Assembly: GCF_004217445.1 (NCBI RefSeq)
Contig: NZ_SHKX01000010.1
Span: 372,001 to 436,000, forward strand
Reading direction: 5' to 3'
DNA: 64,000 nucleotides
Source: Fluviicoccus keumensis
GTDB lineage: Bacteria > Pseudomonadota > Gammaproteobacteria > Pseudomonadales > Moraxellaceae
Below, piece by piece: positions 32,696-41,605 of the stretch. The notes below the pieces were generated by a model, which did not search any database, was not told the DNA's origin, and saw nothing but the letters and a program-made list of their open reading frames with translations. Made by a program: the position numbers and the translations under genes. Every line of letters starts with the position of its first letter. The first letter of the stretch is position 1.

Positions 32696-33367
32696 TCAGG
32701 CCACGCGGGTCGAAAATACCGCCAGCGGCTGGCCCCGGTTCAGCAAGGTCAACTCCAGTACATCCCCGGACGCCAGCGCCGCGACGCCTTCCGGGGTTCC
32801 GGTCAGCACCACGTCACCAGGTTCCAGCGTGAAAATGTGGCTGATGTAGGCGACCAGTTCGTAAATTCCAGTCATCATGTCGCGCGTCAGCCCGTTCTGG
32901 CGCGGCGCGCCGTTCACCGACAGCGCCAGTCCGGCCGTTTCCACCGCCCCGAAGGCTTCCGGCGAGAGGAAGGGCGACAAGGGGCAGGCGCCGTCAAAGG
33001 CCTTCGCCACTTCCCAGGGATAGCCCTGTTTCTTCAGCTCGTTCTGCAGGTCGCGCAGCGTCAGATCCAGCGCCAGGCCGTAACCGGCAATCACGCCCGG
33101 CACGGCTTCCACAGTCAGGCCTTTCGCCGTGTGACCGATCAGCACCGCAATCTCGGTTTCATGATGGCAACTGCCACGCCCGGCCGGGATGGCGAAGGAC
33201 GGCGACAGCGGCACGATGGCGGTGCGCGGCTTCAGGAACAGGATCGGTGCGTCCGGCACGGCGTTGCCCAGTTCGCGGGCGTGGGCGGCATAGTTGCGGC
33301 CGACACAAACCGCCTTGCCGACCGGCAGGTCGATCACGGAACCATCAATTCGGGTATGTTGATACAT
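32696..33367 (-). CDS. Fumarylacetoacetate hydrolase (FAH) family protein
   Basis: A 223-residue single-domain FAH protein. It shows AVCVGRNYAAHARELGNA (about 19-36), PILFLKPRTAIVP, HHETEIAVLIGH (metal-binding His/Glu, about 69-80), YGLALDLTLRDLQ and the C-terminal PGDVVLTGTPEGVAAL. Members hydrolyse or decarboxylate C-C bonds in acylpyruvates or oxaloacetate using Mg/Mn. The substrate cannot be told from sequence; YcgM/FahD-like acylpyruvase or oxaloacetate decarboxylase activity is likely. It lies 11 nt after gshB in the pyrE-gshB-FAH run. Confidence 0.88.
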   Translation of the reverse strand: MYQHTRIDGSVIDLPVGKAVCVGRNYAAHARELGNAVPDAPILFLKPRTAIVPLSPSFAIPAGRGSCHHETEIAVLIGHTAKGLTVEAVPGVIAGYGLALDLTLRDLQNELKKQGYPWEVAKAFDGACPLSPFLSPEAFGAVETAGLALSVNGAPRQNGLTRDMMTGIYELVAYISHIFTLEPGDVVLTGTPEGVAALASGDVLELTLLNRGQPLAVFSTRVA

Positions 33368-33378
33368 GGAGTGTCCTG

Positions 33379-34338
33379 TCAGGCGGATGCTTGCGCCAGT
33401 TTCTGGTCGATCGCCGCCATCAACCGGTCGGCGATGCCGAAGCCGAAGCGGGCGTCAATTTCGCGGATGCAGGTCGGGCTGGTGACATTGACCTCGGTGA
33501 TGTAATCGCCGATAACATCCAGCCCCACGAAAAGCAGGCCGCGCCGACGGAGTTCCGGCCCGACCTGCGCCGCCAGCCAGTAATCGCGTGGCGACAGCAA
33601 TTGCGGCACGCCGCTGCCGCCCGCCGCCAGGTTGCCGCGCGTTTCCCCTTCCGGCGGCACCCGCGCCAGGCAGTACGGCACCGGCTCGCCGTCAATCAGC
33701 AGGATGCGCTTGTCACCCCTGACGATCTCGGGAATGAAGCGTTGCGCCATGATCGGCAGCGTGCCGTTCATCGTCAGCGTTTCCAGCGTCGCGCCGATGT
33801 TCAGTCCGCCCTGCTGCAAGCGGAAGATGCCGGTGCCGCCCATGCCGTCCATCGGCTTGACGATGACATCGCCGTGCTCGGCGACAAAGGCGCGGATGCG
33901 CGCCATGTCCGAAGCCACCAGCGTCGGCGCCATGCAGTGCGGAAAGAAGGTGGCGAAGAATTTCTCGTTGCAGTCGCGCAGCGACTGCGGCTTGTTCACT
34001 ACCAGCACCCCGGCTTCCTCAGCCCGTTCCAGGATGTAGGTGGTGTAGATGAAGCGCATGTCGAAGGGCGGATCCTTGCGCATCAGGATCACCTGCATGT
34101 CGGCCAGCGGCTTGTCCGCCGCCTCGCCGAATTCGTACCAGCGCTCCGCCGATTCGAACACCTGCAAGGGCTTCAGGCGACCGAACGCAGCGCCGTCACG
34201 CACGTACAGGTCGTCCTGCTCCGCATACCACAGCGTCCAGCCCCGGCGGGCCGCTGCCCACAGCATGGCGATGCTGGAATCCTTCTTGATCTTGATCCGG
34301 GAAATGTCATCCATCACCACCAGCAGGTTGACGGTCAT
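33379..34338 (-). CDS. gshB: Glutathione synthetase
   Basis: A 319-residue ATP-grasp ligase that joins gamma-glutamylcysteine to glycine. The N-terminal region LLVVMDDISRIKIKKDSSIAML matches the prokaryotic GshB domain. MRKDPPFDMRFIYTTYILE, VVNKPQSLRDCNEK, IVKPMDGMGGTGIFR (ATP-binding loop) and INVTSP-like EVNVTSPTCIREID (metal site, near 285) are present. It starts 3 nt after pyrE. gshA is not in the window. Confidence 0.96.
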   Translation of the reverse strand: MTVNLLVVMDDISRIKIKKDSSIAMLWAAARRGWTLWYAEQDDLYVRDGAAFGRLKPLQVFESAERWYEFGEAADKPLADMQVILMRKDPPFDMRFIYTTYILERAEEAGVLVVNKPQSLRDCNEKFFATFFPHCMAPTLVASDMARIRAFVAEHGDVIVKPMDGMGGTGIFRLQQGGLNIGATLETLTMNGTLPIMAQRFIPEIVRGDKRILLIDGEPVPYCLARVPPEGETRGNLAAGGSGVPQLLSPRDYWLAAQVGPELRRRGLLFVGLDVIGDYITEVNVTSPTCIREIDARFGFGIADRLMAAIDQKLAQASA

Positions 34339-34341
34339 GGA

Positions 34342-35019
34342 TCAGGCTCCGTCCGCGTACCAGTCGTTACGGTCCTTGGAACCGTAACGCGCCTGATAGG
34401 CGTGGATCAGCTTGATGGTTTCATCCTGGCCGCCATGCTCGCGCAGGTACTCGGTCACATGATCCAGCTTGATGATGCTGTACACCGGCACATTGAACTT
34501 GGAGTAGACCTCCTGAATAGCGGACAACTCTCCCGCACCGCGCTCCTGCCGATCCAGCGCCACGATAATGCCCGCCGCCTTGGCCCGCTGCTCGGCCAGA
34601 ATGTGCATGACTTCGCCGATCGCCGTTCCGGCAGTGATCACATCATCCAGGATCAGCACGCGACGGCCTTCCAGCGGCGAACCCACCAGCGACCCACCCT
34701 CGCCGTGATCCTTGGCTTCCTTGCGGTTGAAACACCACGGCTTGTTGATGTTGAAACGGTCATTCAACTGCATCGACGCGGCGATGGCGATGGGAATGCC
34801 CTTATAGGCCGGTCCGAAAATGACATCGTATTCCAGCCCGGAACGCTGGATGGCCTCGGCGTAGCAATGGCCCAGCGCCGAGATCGACATGCCGTCACGA
34901 AACAGCCCGGCGTTGAAGAAATAGGGGCTGACCCGCCCTGACTTCAGGGTAAAGGAGCCGAAGCGCAACACTTCGCGGTGCATGGCCAGCTTGATGAACA
35001 GGCGCTGATACTCAAGCAT
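34342..35019 (-). CDS. pyrE: Orotate phosphoribosyltransferase
   Basis: A 225-residue enzyme that attaches orotate to PRPP to form OMP in pyrimidine synthesis. It shows FGSFTLKSGRVSPYFFNAGLF (about 20-40), FGPAYKGIPIA, the RKEAKDHGEGG flexible loop and the PRPP motif RVLILDDVITAGTAIGE (about 121-137). It is the first gene of pyrE-gshB-FAH and is divergent from the exonuclease III gene, a common betaproteobacterial arrangement. Confidence 0.97.
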   Translation of the reverse strand: MLEYQRLFIKLAMHREVLRFGSFTLKSGRVSPYFFNAGLFRDGMSISALGHCYAEAIQRSGLEYDVIFGPAYKGIPIAIAASMQLNDRFNINKPWCFNRKEAKDHGEGGSLVGSPLEGRRVLILDDVITAGTAIGEVMHILAEQRAKAAGIIVALDRQERGAGELSAIQEVYSKFNVPVYSIIKLDHVTEYLREHGGQDETIKLIHAYQARYGSKDRNDWYADGA

Positions 35020-35086
35020 GATGATTTCCTTCAGGGCTGGGGATCGGAACGGTTATCATAGCCGCCTTCTTGAAGGGGATACAGCC

Positions 35087-35854
35087 ATGCGAATTATTTC
35101 CGTCAACGTCAACGGCCTGCGCTCGGCCAGCAGCAAGGGCTTTTTCGAATGGCTGGACCAGAGCGGCACGGACATCGCCTGCCTGCAGGAGACCCGCATC
35201 CTGCCCCACCAGATCGAGGCCGCGCACCAGCCGCACGGCTGGCACTGCGAATTCTTCCCCGCCGAACGCCCCGGCTACGCCGGCACCGCCATCTATTCCC
35301 GGCAAAAGCCCGACCGTGTGGCGCGCGGGCTGGGCTTCGCGCTGTGCGACAGCGAAGGCCGCTGGATCGAGGCGCAGTACGGCGAACTGACCGTGGCCTC
35401 GCTGTACCTGCCCTCCGGCTCCGCTTCCGAGGAGGCGCAGGCGCGCAAGGATGTGTTCCTGGGTGAGTTCCTGCCGCGCATGCGCCAGTGGCGGGCGGAA
35501 AACCGGCAACTGGTGGTCTGCGGCGACTGGAACATCGCCCACAAGCAGGTCGACCTGAAGAACTGGCGCGGCAACCAGAAAAACTCCGGCTTCCTACCGC
35601 ACGAGCGCGCCTGGCTGGACACGCTGTTCGGCGACGTCGGCTATGTGGACGCCCACCGCACGCTGCTGGCGCCCGACCAGGCCGAATACACCTGGTGGTC
35701 GAACCGGGGCCGCGCCTGGGACAACAACGTCGGGTGGCGGATTGACTATCAGGTGATTTCTCCCGACCTGGCCGGACGCCTGCGCGCCGCCAGCGTCTAC
35801 CGCGACCAGCGCTTTTCCGACCATGCGCCGCTGATCATCGACTACGCGGACTGA
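35087..35854 (+). CDS. xthA: Exodeoxyribonuclease III (AP endonuclease family)
   Basis: The ATG at 35087 follows GAAGGGG and gives 255 residues beginning MRIISVNVNGLRSA, the family N-terminus. The catalytic residues of the exonuclease-endonuclease-phosphatase fold are visible: CLQETRI (metal-binding Glu), DWNIAHKQVDLKN (Asp/Asn), WRIDYQVIS and the terminal SDHAPLIIDY (Asp-His). It repairs abasic sites and 3'-blocked ends. It is divergent from pyrE. Confidence 0.94.
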   Translation: MRIISVNVNGLRSASSKGFFEWLDQSGTDIACLQETRILPHQIEAAHQPHGWHCEFFPAERPGYAGTAIYSRQKPDRVARGLGFALCDSEGRWIEAQYGELTVASLYLPSGSASEEAQARKDVFLGEFLPRMRQWRAENRQLVVCGDWNIAHKQVDLKNWRGNQKNSGFLPHERAWLDTLFGDVGYVDAHRTLLAPDQAEYTWWSNRGRAWDNNVGWRIDYQVISPDLAGRLRAASVYRDQRFSDHAPLIIDYAD

Positions 35855-35972
35855 ATCACAGACTGACCACTTGTTGACCGGACGGGGCTTTGCTAGCGTC
35901 AAGCAGGACGACCGCCGTTTACGGCAAGGACCGGACACGGAACCGTCGCCCGCTTTCATCAAGGAGAACACC

Positions 35973-36311
35973 ATGAACAGCAGACTCGCCATCCTGACCC
36001 TGACCGCCGCTGTCCTGAGCGGTTGCGCCTCAAGCCCCGAACCCACCTTCGGCGACCAGCTGGCCGCCCGCAGCGACCAGGCCAAGTCCATTTCGAAGCA
36101 ATGGAAATCCGGGCAAGCCGACGTCGCCAAGGGTGAGAAAATGATCAGCAAGGGCCAGGACCTGATCGACGAGGCCAAGAAAAACCAGGAAAAAGGCACT
36201 TCGCTGATTGAGGAAGGCCGGAAACTGGTCGAAAATGGCAAAAAGCAAATGGCCGATTCCGAGGCCGCCTACCACGACATGCGGGCGACCCCGGTCCAGC
36301 CCGCCCAGTAA
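35973..36311 (+). CDS. Small lipoprotein with Lys/Glu-rich helix
   Basis: The ATG at 35973 follows AAGGAG and gives 112 residues. A lipobox LSGC with Cys about 18 makes it a lipoprotein. The mature part is a single charged, probably helical and coiled-coil-forming stretch with quasi-repeats (QWKSGQADVAKGEKMISKGQ, KNQEKGTSLIEEG, KLVENGKKQMAD). An outer-membrane location is likely, since position +2 is Ala. The family is unknown; it resembles small stress- or envelope-associated lipoproteins. It is 8 nt upstream of a methyltransferase gene. Confidence 0.75.
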   Translation: MNSRLAILTLTAAVLSGCASSPEPTFGDQLAARSDQAKSISKQWKSGQADVAKGEKMISKGQDLIDEAKKNQEKGTSLIEEGRKLVENGKKQMADSEAAYHDMRATPVQPAQ

Positions 36312-36319
36312 GGATCTTC

Positions 36320-36922
36320 ATGAGCAAAACCACCGTTGACGCCGCCACCCTCGCCCGCTGGCGGCAGGACATTGTCTTCTCCGAAAACGTGCTCGGCGAC
36401 GACTACACCTTCCGTTCCACCTGGGGCATCTTCTCGCCGAAAGCGGTGGATGAAGGCTCGCGCCTGCTGCTGGAACATGTCGACTTCAAGCCCGACGCCG
36501 ACTGCCTGGACGTGGGTTGCGGCTACGGCGTGCTGGGCATGGTGATGGCGAAGAAGTGCCCGCAAGGCACCTCGGTGCTGCTGGACAAGGACTTCGTGGC
36601 GGTGGATTACGCCCGCAAGAACTGCGAGGCCAACGGCCTGAAGAACACCGAGGTGTTCCTGAGCAACGGCTTCAACCAGGTCGGCGACCGCAAGTTCGAC
36701 ATCATCCTGTCCAACCTGCCCGCCAAGGTAGGCAACGAGCAGCATTACCTGTATCTGTACGACGCGCTGGCGCACCTGAAGCCGGGCGGGAAATTCTACG
36801 TGGTGACGATCAACGGCCTGCGCGAGTTCATTGCGCGTACCTTCAAGGAAGTGTTCGGCAACTACGACAAGCTGAAACAGGGGAAGGTGTATACCGTGGC
36901 GGTGGCGGAGAAGCAGGCGTAA
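36320..36922 (+). CDS. Class I methyltransferase, RsmC/small-MTS type
   Basis: A 200-residue SAM-dependent methyltransferase. DADCLDVGCGYGVLGMVMA (about 66-84) is SAM motif I, and LSNLPAK (about 132) occupies the N-P-P-Y-like motif IV position typical of the MTS family that methylates rRNA guanine (RsmC) or similar nucleobases. Its Tyr/Phe is missing (NLPA). The single MTS domain lacks the N-terminal degenerate domain of full RsmC (about 340 residues). The RNA target is not known. It is followed by a strong bidirectional terminator. Confidence 0.82.
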   Translation: MSKTTVDAATLARWRQDIVFSENVLGDDYTFRSTWGIFSPKAVDEGSRLLLEHVDFKPDADCLDVGCGYGVLGMVMAKKCPQGTSVLLDKDFVAVDYARKNCEANGLKNTEVFLSNGFNQVGDRKFDIILSNLPAKVGNEQHYLYLYDALAHLKPGGKFYVVTINGLREFIARTFKEVFGNYDKLKQGKVYTVAVAEKQA

Positions 36923-36930
36923 ACGCCAGG

Positions 36931-36965
36931 CATGAAAAAGGGCGCTGACAGCGCCCTTTTTCATG
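36931..36965 (+). terminator. Bidirectional terminator, methyltransferase / GGDEF-EAL genes
   Basis: A near-continuous palindrome, with arms CATGAAAAAGGGCGCTG and CAGCGCCCTTTTTCATG around a single A. It serves the plus-strand methyltransferase and the minus-strand signalling protein that ends at 36979. Confidence 0.9.
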
Positions 36966-36978
36966 GTGATGGATCCGA

Positions 36979-39111
36979 TTACTGATCCACCATGAACACA
37001 CCCTTGTGCTGCTGCGCCATCTGCAAGCTCTGCATCATGAAACGCTCGAACTCGCCCTTCGGCATCGGCCGCGCAAACAGGAACCCCTGCATGGTGATGC
37101 AACCGCGCTGCAACAGGAAATCCGCCTGTTCGGTGGTTTCGACACCCTCGGCTACCACGCTCAGCTTCAGGTTCTGCGCCAGACCGATGATCGCCGCCGT
37201 AATCGCTGCATCGTTCGGGTCAGTCACGATGTCCTGCACGAACGACCGGTCGATCTTCAGCTCGTCAATCGGGAAACGCTTCAGGTAGTGCAGCGAGGAA
37301 TAACCCGTCCCGAAATCATCCACCGACAGCGACACACCCATCGTCTTCAGCGCCTGCAGGGTATCAATCGTGGAACTGATATCCTGCATCAGGATGCCTT
37401 CGGTCAGCTCCAGCACCAGGAAACTGGGCAGCAGCTTCGATTCGTCCAGGCTGCGCTGCACGCCCGCCAGCAGGTCGGGATGCCGGAAATTGGCGGAGGA
37501 CATGTTGATCGCCAGCGGCACGATAGGCATGCCCTGGCTCTGCCAGCCGCTGTTGATGATGCACGCCTGCTTCAGCACCCACTGCCCCAGCTCGACAATG
37601 TAACCTGACTCTTCCGCCACCGGGATGAAGATGGCGGGTGAAATCATGCCGCGCTCGGGATGCTTCCAGCGCAACAGCACTTCCGCACCCACCAGCTCGT
37701 GGGTCAGCGGATTGACCTTGGGCTGGAAGTACAGCTCCAGCTGATCCTGTTCGATCGCCTTGCGCAGGTCGTTTTCCAGGGCAAACTTGTTCAGCACCGT
37801 CTCGTTCATCGTCGAATCGAAGAAATGGTAGCTGTTGCGGCCCTTGTCCTTGACGGCGTACATCGCCAGGTCGGCGTTCTTCAGCAACTGCTCGACATCG
37901 CCGCCGTCTTCCGGAGCCACGGCAATGCCGATACTGGCCGAGACGATGATTTCCTGCTTGCCGACGGTGATCGGCTGGGAAATGACTTCCAGCAGCCGCT
38001 GCGCCACCTGGGCGGCGTCTTCCGGCTGGCTGATGTCGGTCAGCACGATGGTGAATTCGTCGCCGCCCAGACGGGCAACCATGTCGTTCTGGCCCTGGCT
38101 GATGGCGATCAGGTCGGTGCTGCGCACGCAAGTGTTGATGCGGCTGGCGATGGCCTGCAGCACCATGTCGCCCTTGTCGTGGCCCAGGGTGTCGTTGATG
38201 CGCTTGAAGCGGTCGAGGTCGATGAACAGCAGCGCGCATTGCTTGTTGTTGCGGCGGGCGCGCAGCAGCTCGTGCTGCAGCAGTTCGCGGAACAGCTGGC
38301 GGTTGGCCAGGCCGGTCAGCGAGTCGTAATAGGCCAGGTTGCGGATGCGCTGTTGCGCGGCGACCAGCTCGGTAATGTCCTGGGTGATGCCTTCGATGCG
38401 GTCGATGCTGCCGTCAGGATGGTAGAAGACCTGGGTCTGCTCGTGCAGCACGCGCATGCCGGAGTTGCCGGCAATGATGCGGAACTGCAGCTGGTAGGCC
38501 GTACCCTTGGCCGCTCCCAGCAGGGCGTCGCGCAATATCTGGCGGTCTTCCTCGTGCACATGCTCCAGCACCGAGTACATGGAGGTTTCCAGCACGTCGC
38601 GGCGCACGCCGACAATACGGTAATACTCGCTGGTGCGACGGGTCGTGTCTTTTTCCGGCCACCATTCCCAGCTGCCCAGATGCGCCAGGCGCTGGGCGTT
38701 GGCCAGGCTGGATTCGCTATGGGCCAGCTGGTCGTGAATGCGGCTGGCGCGCAGGATGTAATGAATGCGGTAGACCAGCAGGGTCCAGTTGATCGGCTTG
38801 GTGACGAAGTCGGTGGCGCCGTAGTCATAGGCGCGGACGATGGAGGCGGTGTCTTCCAGGCCGGTCAGCATGATCACCGGCAGGCTGGCCAGCAGCGGGT
38901 TACGGCGGATTTCCTTGCAGACCTCGTAACCGTCCATGTCCGGCATGATCACGTCCAGCAGCACCAGGTCAGGCTTGACCTGCTGGATCAGGGACAACCC
39001 CTGCTGACCGTTGGCCGCTTCAAACACGCGGAAATTCTCCTCGGTCAGCTTCTCGGCCGCGAGCAGGCGTGTTATGGGGTCATCATCAATAATCAGAATT
39101 TTGGTGGTCAT
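36979..39111 (-). CDS. Response regulator with PAS, GGDEF and EAL domains
   Basis: About 710 residues. A REC domain (KILIIDDDP at the start, phospho-acceptor Asp53 in LVLLDVIMPDMDG) is followed by a PAS/PAC region (about 140-260). A diguanylate cyclase domain has an intact GGDEF (LGGDEFTIVL), and a phosphodiesterase domain has EVLLRWKHPE and DDFGTGYSSL. The segment before GGDEF carries extra residues (ISQGQND), and the RxxD inhibitory site is not present. The protein may make or break c-di-GMP. The start at 39111 has GGAA about 7 nt upstream; 39141 overlaps the Hpt stop by one base (TGATG) and is an alternative. It is in an operon with the Hpt gene. Confidence 0.9.
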   Translation of the reverse strand: MTTKILIIDDDPITRLLAAEKLTEENFRVFEAANGQQGLSLIQQVKPDLVLLDVIMPDMDGYEVCKEIRRNPLLASLPVIMLTGLEDTASIVRAYDYGATDFVTKPINWTLLVYRIHYILRASRIHDQLAHSESSLANAQRLAHLGSWEWWPEKDTTRRTSEYYRIVGVRRDVLETSMYSVLEHVHEEDRQILRDALLGAAKGTAYQLQFRIIAGNSGMRVLHEQTQVFYHPDGSIDRIEGITQDITELVAAQQRIRNLAYYDSLTGLANRQLFRELLQHELLRARRNNKQCALLFIDLDRFKRINDTLGHDKGDMVLQAIASRINTCVRSTDLIAISQGQNDMVARLGGDEFTIVLTDISQPEDAAQVAQRLLEVISQPITVGKQEIIVSASIGIAVAPEDGGDVEQLLKNADLAMYAVKDKGRNSYHFFDSTMNETVLNKFALENDLRKAIEQDQLELYFQPKVNPLTHELVGAEVLLRWKHPERGMISPAIFIPVAEESGYIVELGQWVLKQACIINSGWQSQGMPIVPLAINMSSANFRHPDLLAGVQRSLDESKLLPSFLVLELTEGILMQDISSTIDTLQALKTMGVSLSVDDFGTGYSSLHYLKRFPIDELKIDRSFVQDIVTDPNDAAITAAIIGLAQNLKLSVVAEGVETTEQADFLLQRGCITMQGFLFARPMPKGEFERFMMQSLQMAQQHKGVFMVDQ

Positions 39112-39140
39112 TACAGGGTTCCAGATTGCCGATGCCGACA

Positions 39141-39545
39141 TCAGTGCTGATCCGTGGACACTGTTGCCAGCTGTGATTCGATCGCATCCAGCGCCACCAG
39201 AAGGCGGGCAAATTCCATGCGCAAATCACCGGTCAGGGCGCCGACTTCCGCCAGCTCCGACTGTCGTGCAAATTGTTCAATATGTCTGGCCACCTGCGAC
39301 AGCCGTTGTGCGCCGATCGACGCGGAAGAGGACTTCAGCGTATGTGATTGGCGCAGCAACGCCTCCTGATCTTCAGTGGTCAGTGCGTATTCAATCCCGT
39401 GAACCAGTTTGGAAGCTTCCTGGCGAAACAGCGCAAGCAAGCGCTTCACCAGAGGTGATGCTAACCCTGAGTTTCCCCCTATGCTTGTTAGCACCATTAT
39501 GTCCAGCACCTCATCGGCGCCGGCTTTTTTCTTGTCGTCTTGCAT
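39141..39545 (-). CDS. Histidine phosphotransfer (Hpt) domain protein
   Basis: About 134 residues from the ATG at 39545. The Hpt helix bundle is recognised by HTLKSSSASIGAQRLS, with phospho-accepting His68, preceded by VKRLLALFRQEASKLVHGI. Hpt proteins relay phosphate between a hybrid kinase and a response regulator. The gene ends exactly where the REC-PAS-GGDEF-EAL gene can start (39141-39143), so it likely phosphorylates that regulator's Asp53. No sensor kinase lies in the window. An earlier non-ATG start up to 39608 is possible but unsupported. Confidence 0.85.
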   Translation of the reverse strand: MQDDKKKAGADEVLDIMVLTSIGGNSGLASPLVKRLLALFRQEASKLVHGIEYALTTEDQEALLRQSHTLKSSSASIGAQRLSQVARHIEQFARQSELAEVGALTGDLRMEFARLLVALDAIESQLATVSTDQH

Positions 39546-39790
39546 GTGAATCGTTGTCTCTCGATCCCTGATGGTCAATCCGGCTTTTGCGTTAAAGCCC
39601 GACAGCAATCACGAACAAATTATATACACTTCTTAAAAGATTACATCTCATAACTGAGCGATAGACATACTTAATTCAGGCGCATCAAGCAAGAAGAACT
39701 TGCATCAGCAACACCATTCGTCCGATAAAACGGCATAATTAGAGGACGAACGTTCTTATTCCGTTAACGCCGTCCTCTTTTCGACCGCTC

Positions 39791-40558
39791 TTACCAGCCC
39801 AGCGCCTCCTGCTGTTTGGCGATCAGTGCCTGGATGCCCTGCTCGGCCAGGATCAGCATGCTGTCGGCTTCCTGGCGGCTGAAAGACTTGCCTTCCGCCG
39901 TGCCCTGCATCTCGACGAAGCCGCCCAACTGGGTCATCACCACGTTCATGTCGGTATCGCAGCCGGAGTCTTCCTCGTAATCCAGATCCAGCACCGGCAC
40001 GCCCTTGACGATGCCCACCGAAACGGCGGCGACCAGATGCTTCAGCGGGTCCTGCTTGATGGTCTTGCGCTTCAGCATGTGGCTGAAGGCATCGACCAGC
40101 GCCACGGCGCCGCCGGTAATCGCGGCGGTGCGGGTGCCGCCGTCGGCCTGCAGCACGTCGCAGTCGATGGTGATGGTGTTTTCACCCAGTTTTTTCAGGT
40201 CGACCATGGCGCGCAGGCTGCGGCCGATCAGGCGCTGGATTTCCAGGGTACGGCCGCCCTGCTTGCCGCGCGAGGCCTCGCGGTCGTTGCGGGTATGGGT
40301 GGCGCGGGGCAGCATGCTGTATTCCGCCGTGATCCAGCCTTCGCCCTTGCCCTTCAGGAAGCGCGGCACCGAATTCTCGACACTGGCCGTGCACAGCACC
40401 CGCGTATCGCCGAATTCCACCAGCACCGAGCCTTCGGCGTGCTTGGTGTAGTGGCGGGTGAAGCGGATCTGGCGCAGTTCGTCGGCGGCGCGTCCGGCGC
40501 TGCGACGGAAGCCCTGGTCGGAAATGGCGGTCGACAGGGCGTCTTTGAGATTCGGCAT
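39791..40558 (-). CDS. rph: Ribonuclease PH
   Basis: The ATG at 40558 follows GAGGA and gives 255 residues. This phosphorolytic exoribonuclease trims the 3' ends of tRNA precursors. It shows RQIRFTRHYTKHAEGSVLVE, GEGWITAEYSMLPRATHTRNDREASRGKQGGRTLEIQRLIGRS (catalytic and phosphate site, about 70-112), the DCDVLQADGGTRTAAITG loop and DLDYEEDSGCDTDMNVVM. It is intact, unlike the frameshifted rph of E. coli K-12. It is divergent from yicC. Confidence 0.96.
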   Translation of the reverse strand: MPNLKDALSTAISDQGFRRSAGRAADELRQIRFTRHYTKHAEGSVLVEFGDTRVLCTASVENSVPRFLKGKGEGWITAEYSMLPRATHTRNDREASRGKQGGRTLEIQRLIGRSLRAMVDLKKLGENTITIDCDVLQADGGTRTAAITGGAVALVDAFSHMLKRKTIKQDPLKHLVAAVSVGIVKGVPVLDLDYEEDSGCDTDMNVVMTQLGGFVEMQGTAEGKSFSRQEADSMLILAEQGIQALIAKQQEALGW

Positions 40559-40600
40559 GGTGGTCCTCGGAACATGTATAGGAATAGTCAAAACGCGGCA

Positions 40601-40624
40601 ATTATACCGGCTTGCGGCTACAAT
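40601..40624. promoter_or_regulatory. Divergent rph/yicC promoter elements
   Basis: A perfect -10 TATAAT on the minus strand (40606-40601) suits rph, with transcription starting about 36 nt before its ATG. A TACAAT at 40619-40624 on the plus strand suits yicC. -35 boxes are weak for both. Confidence 0.45.
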
Positions 40625-40659
40625 CGGCGGAGAACTGTATCGTCTGATCCGGAGTTTGC

Positions 40660-41526
40660 ATGATTAGCAGCATGACCGCCTTTGCACGGCAGGAAACCCG
40701 CGGCGATTTCGGCCTGCTGGTCTGCGAAATCCGCTCGGTGAACCACCGCTATCTGGAGCCGTCGCTGCGGCTGGCGGACAGCCTCCGCGACCTGGAAATA
40801 CCGCTGCGCGAACGGCTGCGGGCAAAGCTGCAACGCGGCAAGGTGGATGTGTGGCTCCGTCACGAACCCGCCGAGGCAGCGGCGTCGACCATCCACATCA
40901 ATCACGCGCTGGCGGCGCAGCTGGTGAACGCCGCCGCCGAGATCGACAAGCTGGCCCGCCATACCGCCCCCCTCAACGCCGCCGATATCCTGCGCATGCC
41001 GGGCGTGATCATGGCACGGGAACCGGACATGCAGGCCCTGGCCACCGCCGCGCTGACGCTGTTCGACCGCGCGCTGGACGATTTCACCGCCATGCGCCGA
41101 CGCGAGGGCGACGTGCTGGCCGGGCTGATTGCTACCCGGCTGGATGCGGTCGAGGCGGAATGCGCCCGCGCCGCCGAACGCCTGCCCGGCATCATCAGCC
41201 ATTTCCGCCAGCGGCTGCTGGACCGACTGGCTGAAGTGCGCGGCGAACTGAACGCGGAACGCCTGGAACAGGAAATGGTGATTTTCGCGCAGAAAATCGA
41301 CGTGGCCGAGGAGCTGGACCGGCTGCGGGCGCACGGACGCGAAGTGCGCCGGGTGCTGGCGCAGGGCGGCGCGGTCGGCCGCAAGCTGGATTTCCTGTTG
41401 CAGGAACTGAACCGCGAGGCCAATACGCTGGGCGCAAAATCGGTCAGCGCCGACAGTTCGCAATCGTCAGTGGAACTGAAGGTATTGATCGAGCAGATGC
41501 GCGAACAGGTGCAGAACATTGAATGA
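40660..41526 (+). CDS. yicC: YicC family endoribonuclease
   Basis: A 288-residue protein beginning MISSMTAFARQETRGDFGLL, with VNHRYLEPSLRLADSLRDLEIPLRERL (about 27-53) and the conserved C-terminal tail KLDFLLQELNREANTLGAKS (about 246-265). YicC proteins are Mn-dependent endoribonucleases implicated in small-RNA turnover and stationary-phase survival. The position rph / yicC-gmk-rpoZ-spoT is the common one. Confidence 0.9.
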   Translation: MISSMTAFARQETRGDFGLLVCEIRSVNHRYLEPSLRLADSLRDLEIPLRERLRAKLQRGKVDVWLRHEPAEAAASTIHINHALAAQLVNAAAEIDKLARHTAPLNAADILRMPGVIMAREPDMQALATAALTLFDRALDDFTAMRRREGDVLAGLIATRLDAVEAECARAAERLPGIISHFRQRLLDRLAEVRGELNAERLEQEMVIFAQKIDVAEELDRLRAHGREVRRVLAQGGAVGRKLDFLLQELNREANTLGAKSVSADSSQSSVELKVLIEQMREQVQNIE

Positions 41527-41605
41527 AGCGGCTGCCGTCCCGGCCGCCGATATGGTTCAATAGCGCCCTGCCCGCTTCCCCATCCACCTGTTACTGAAGA
41601 CCATC

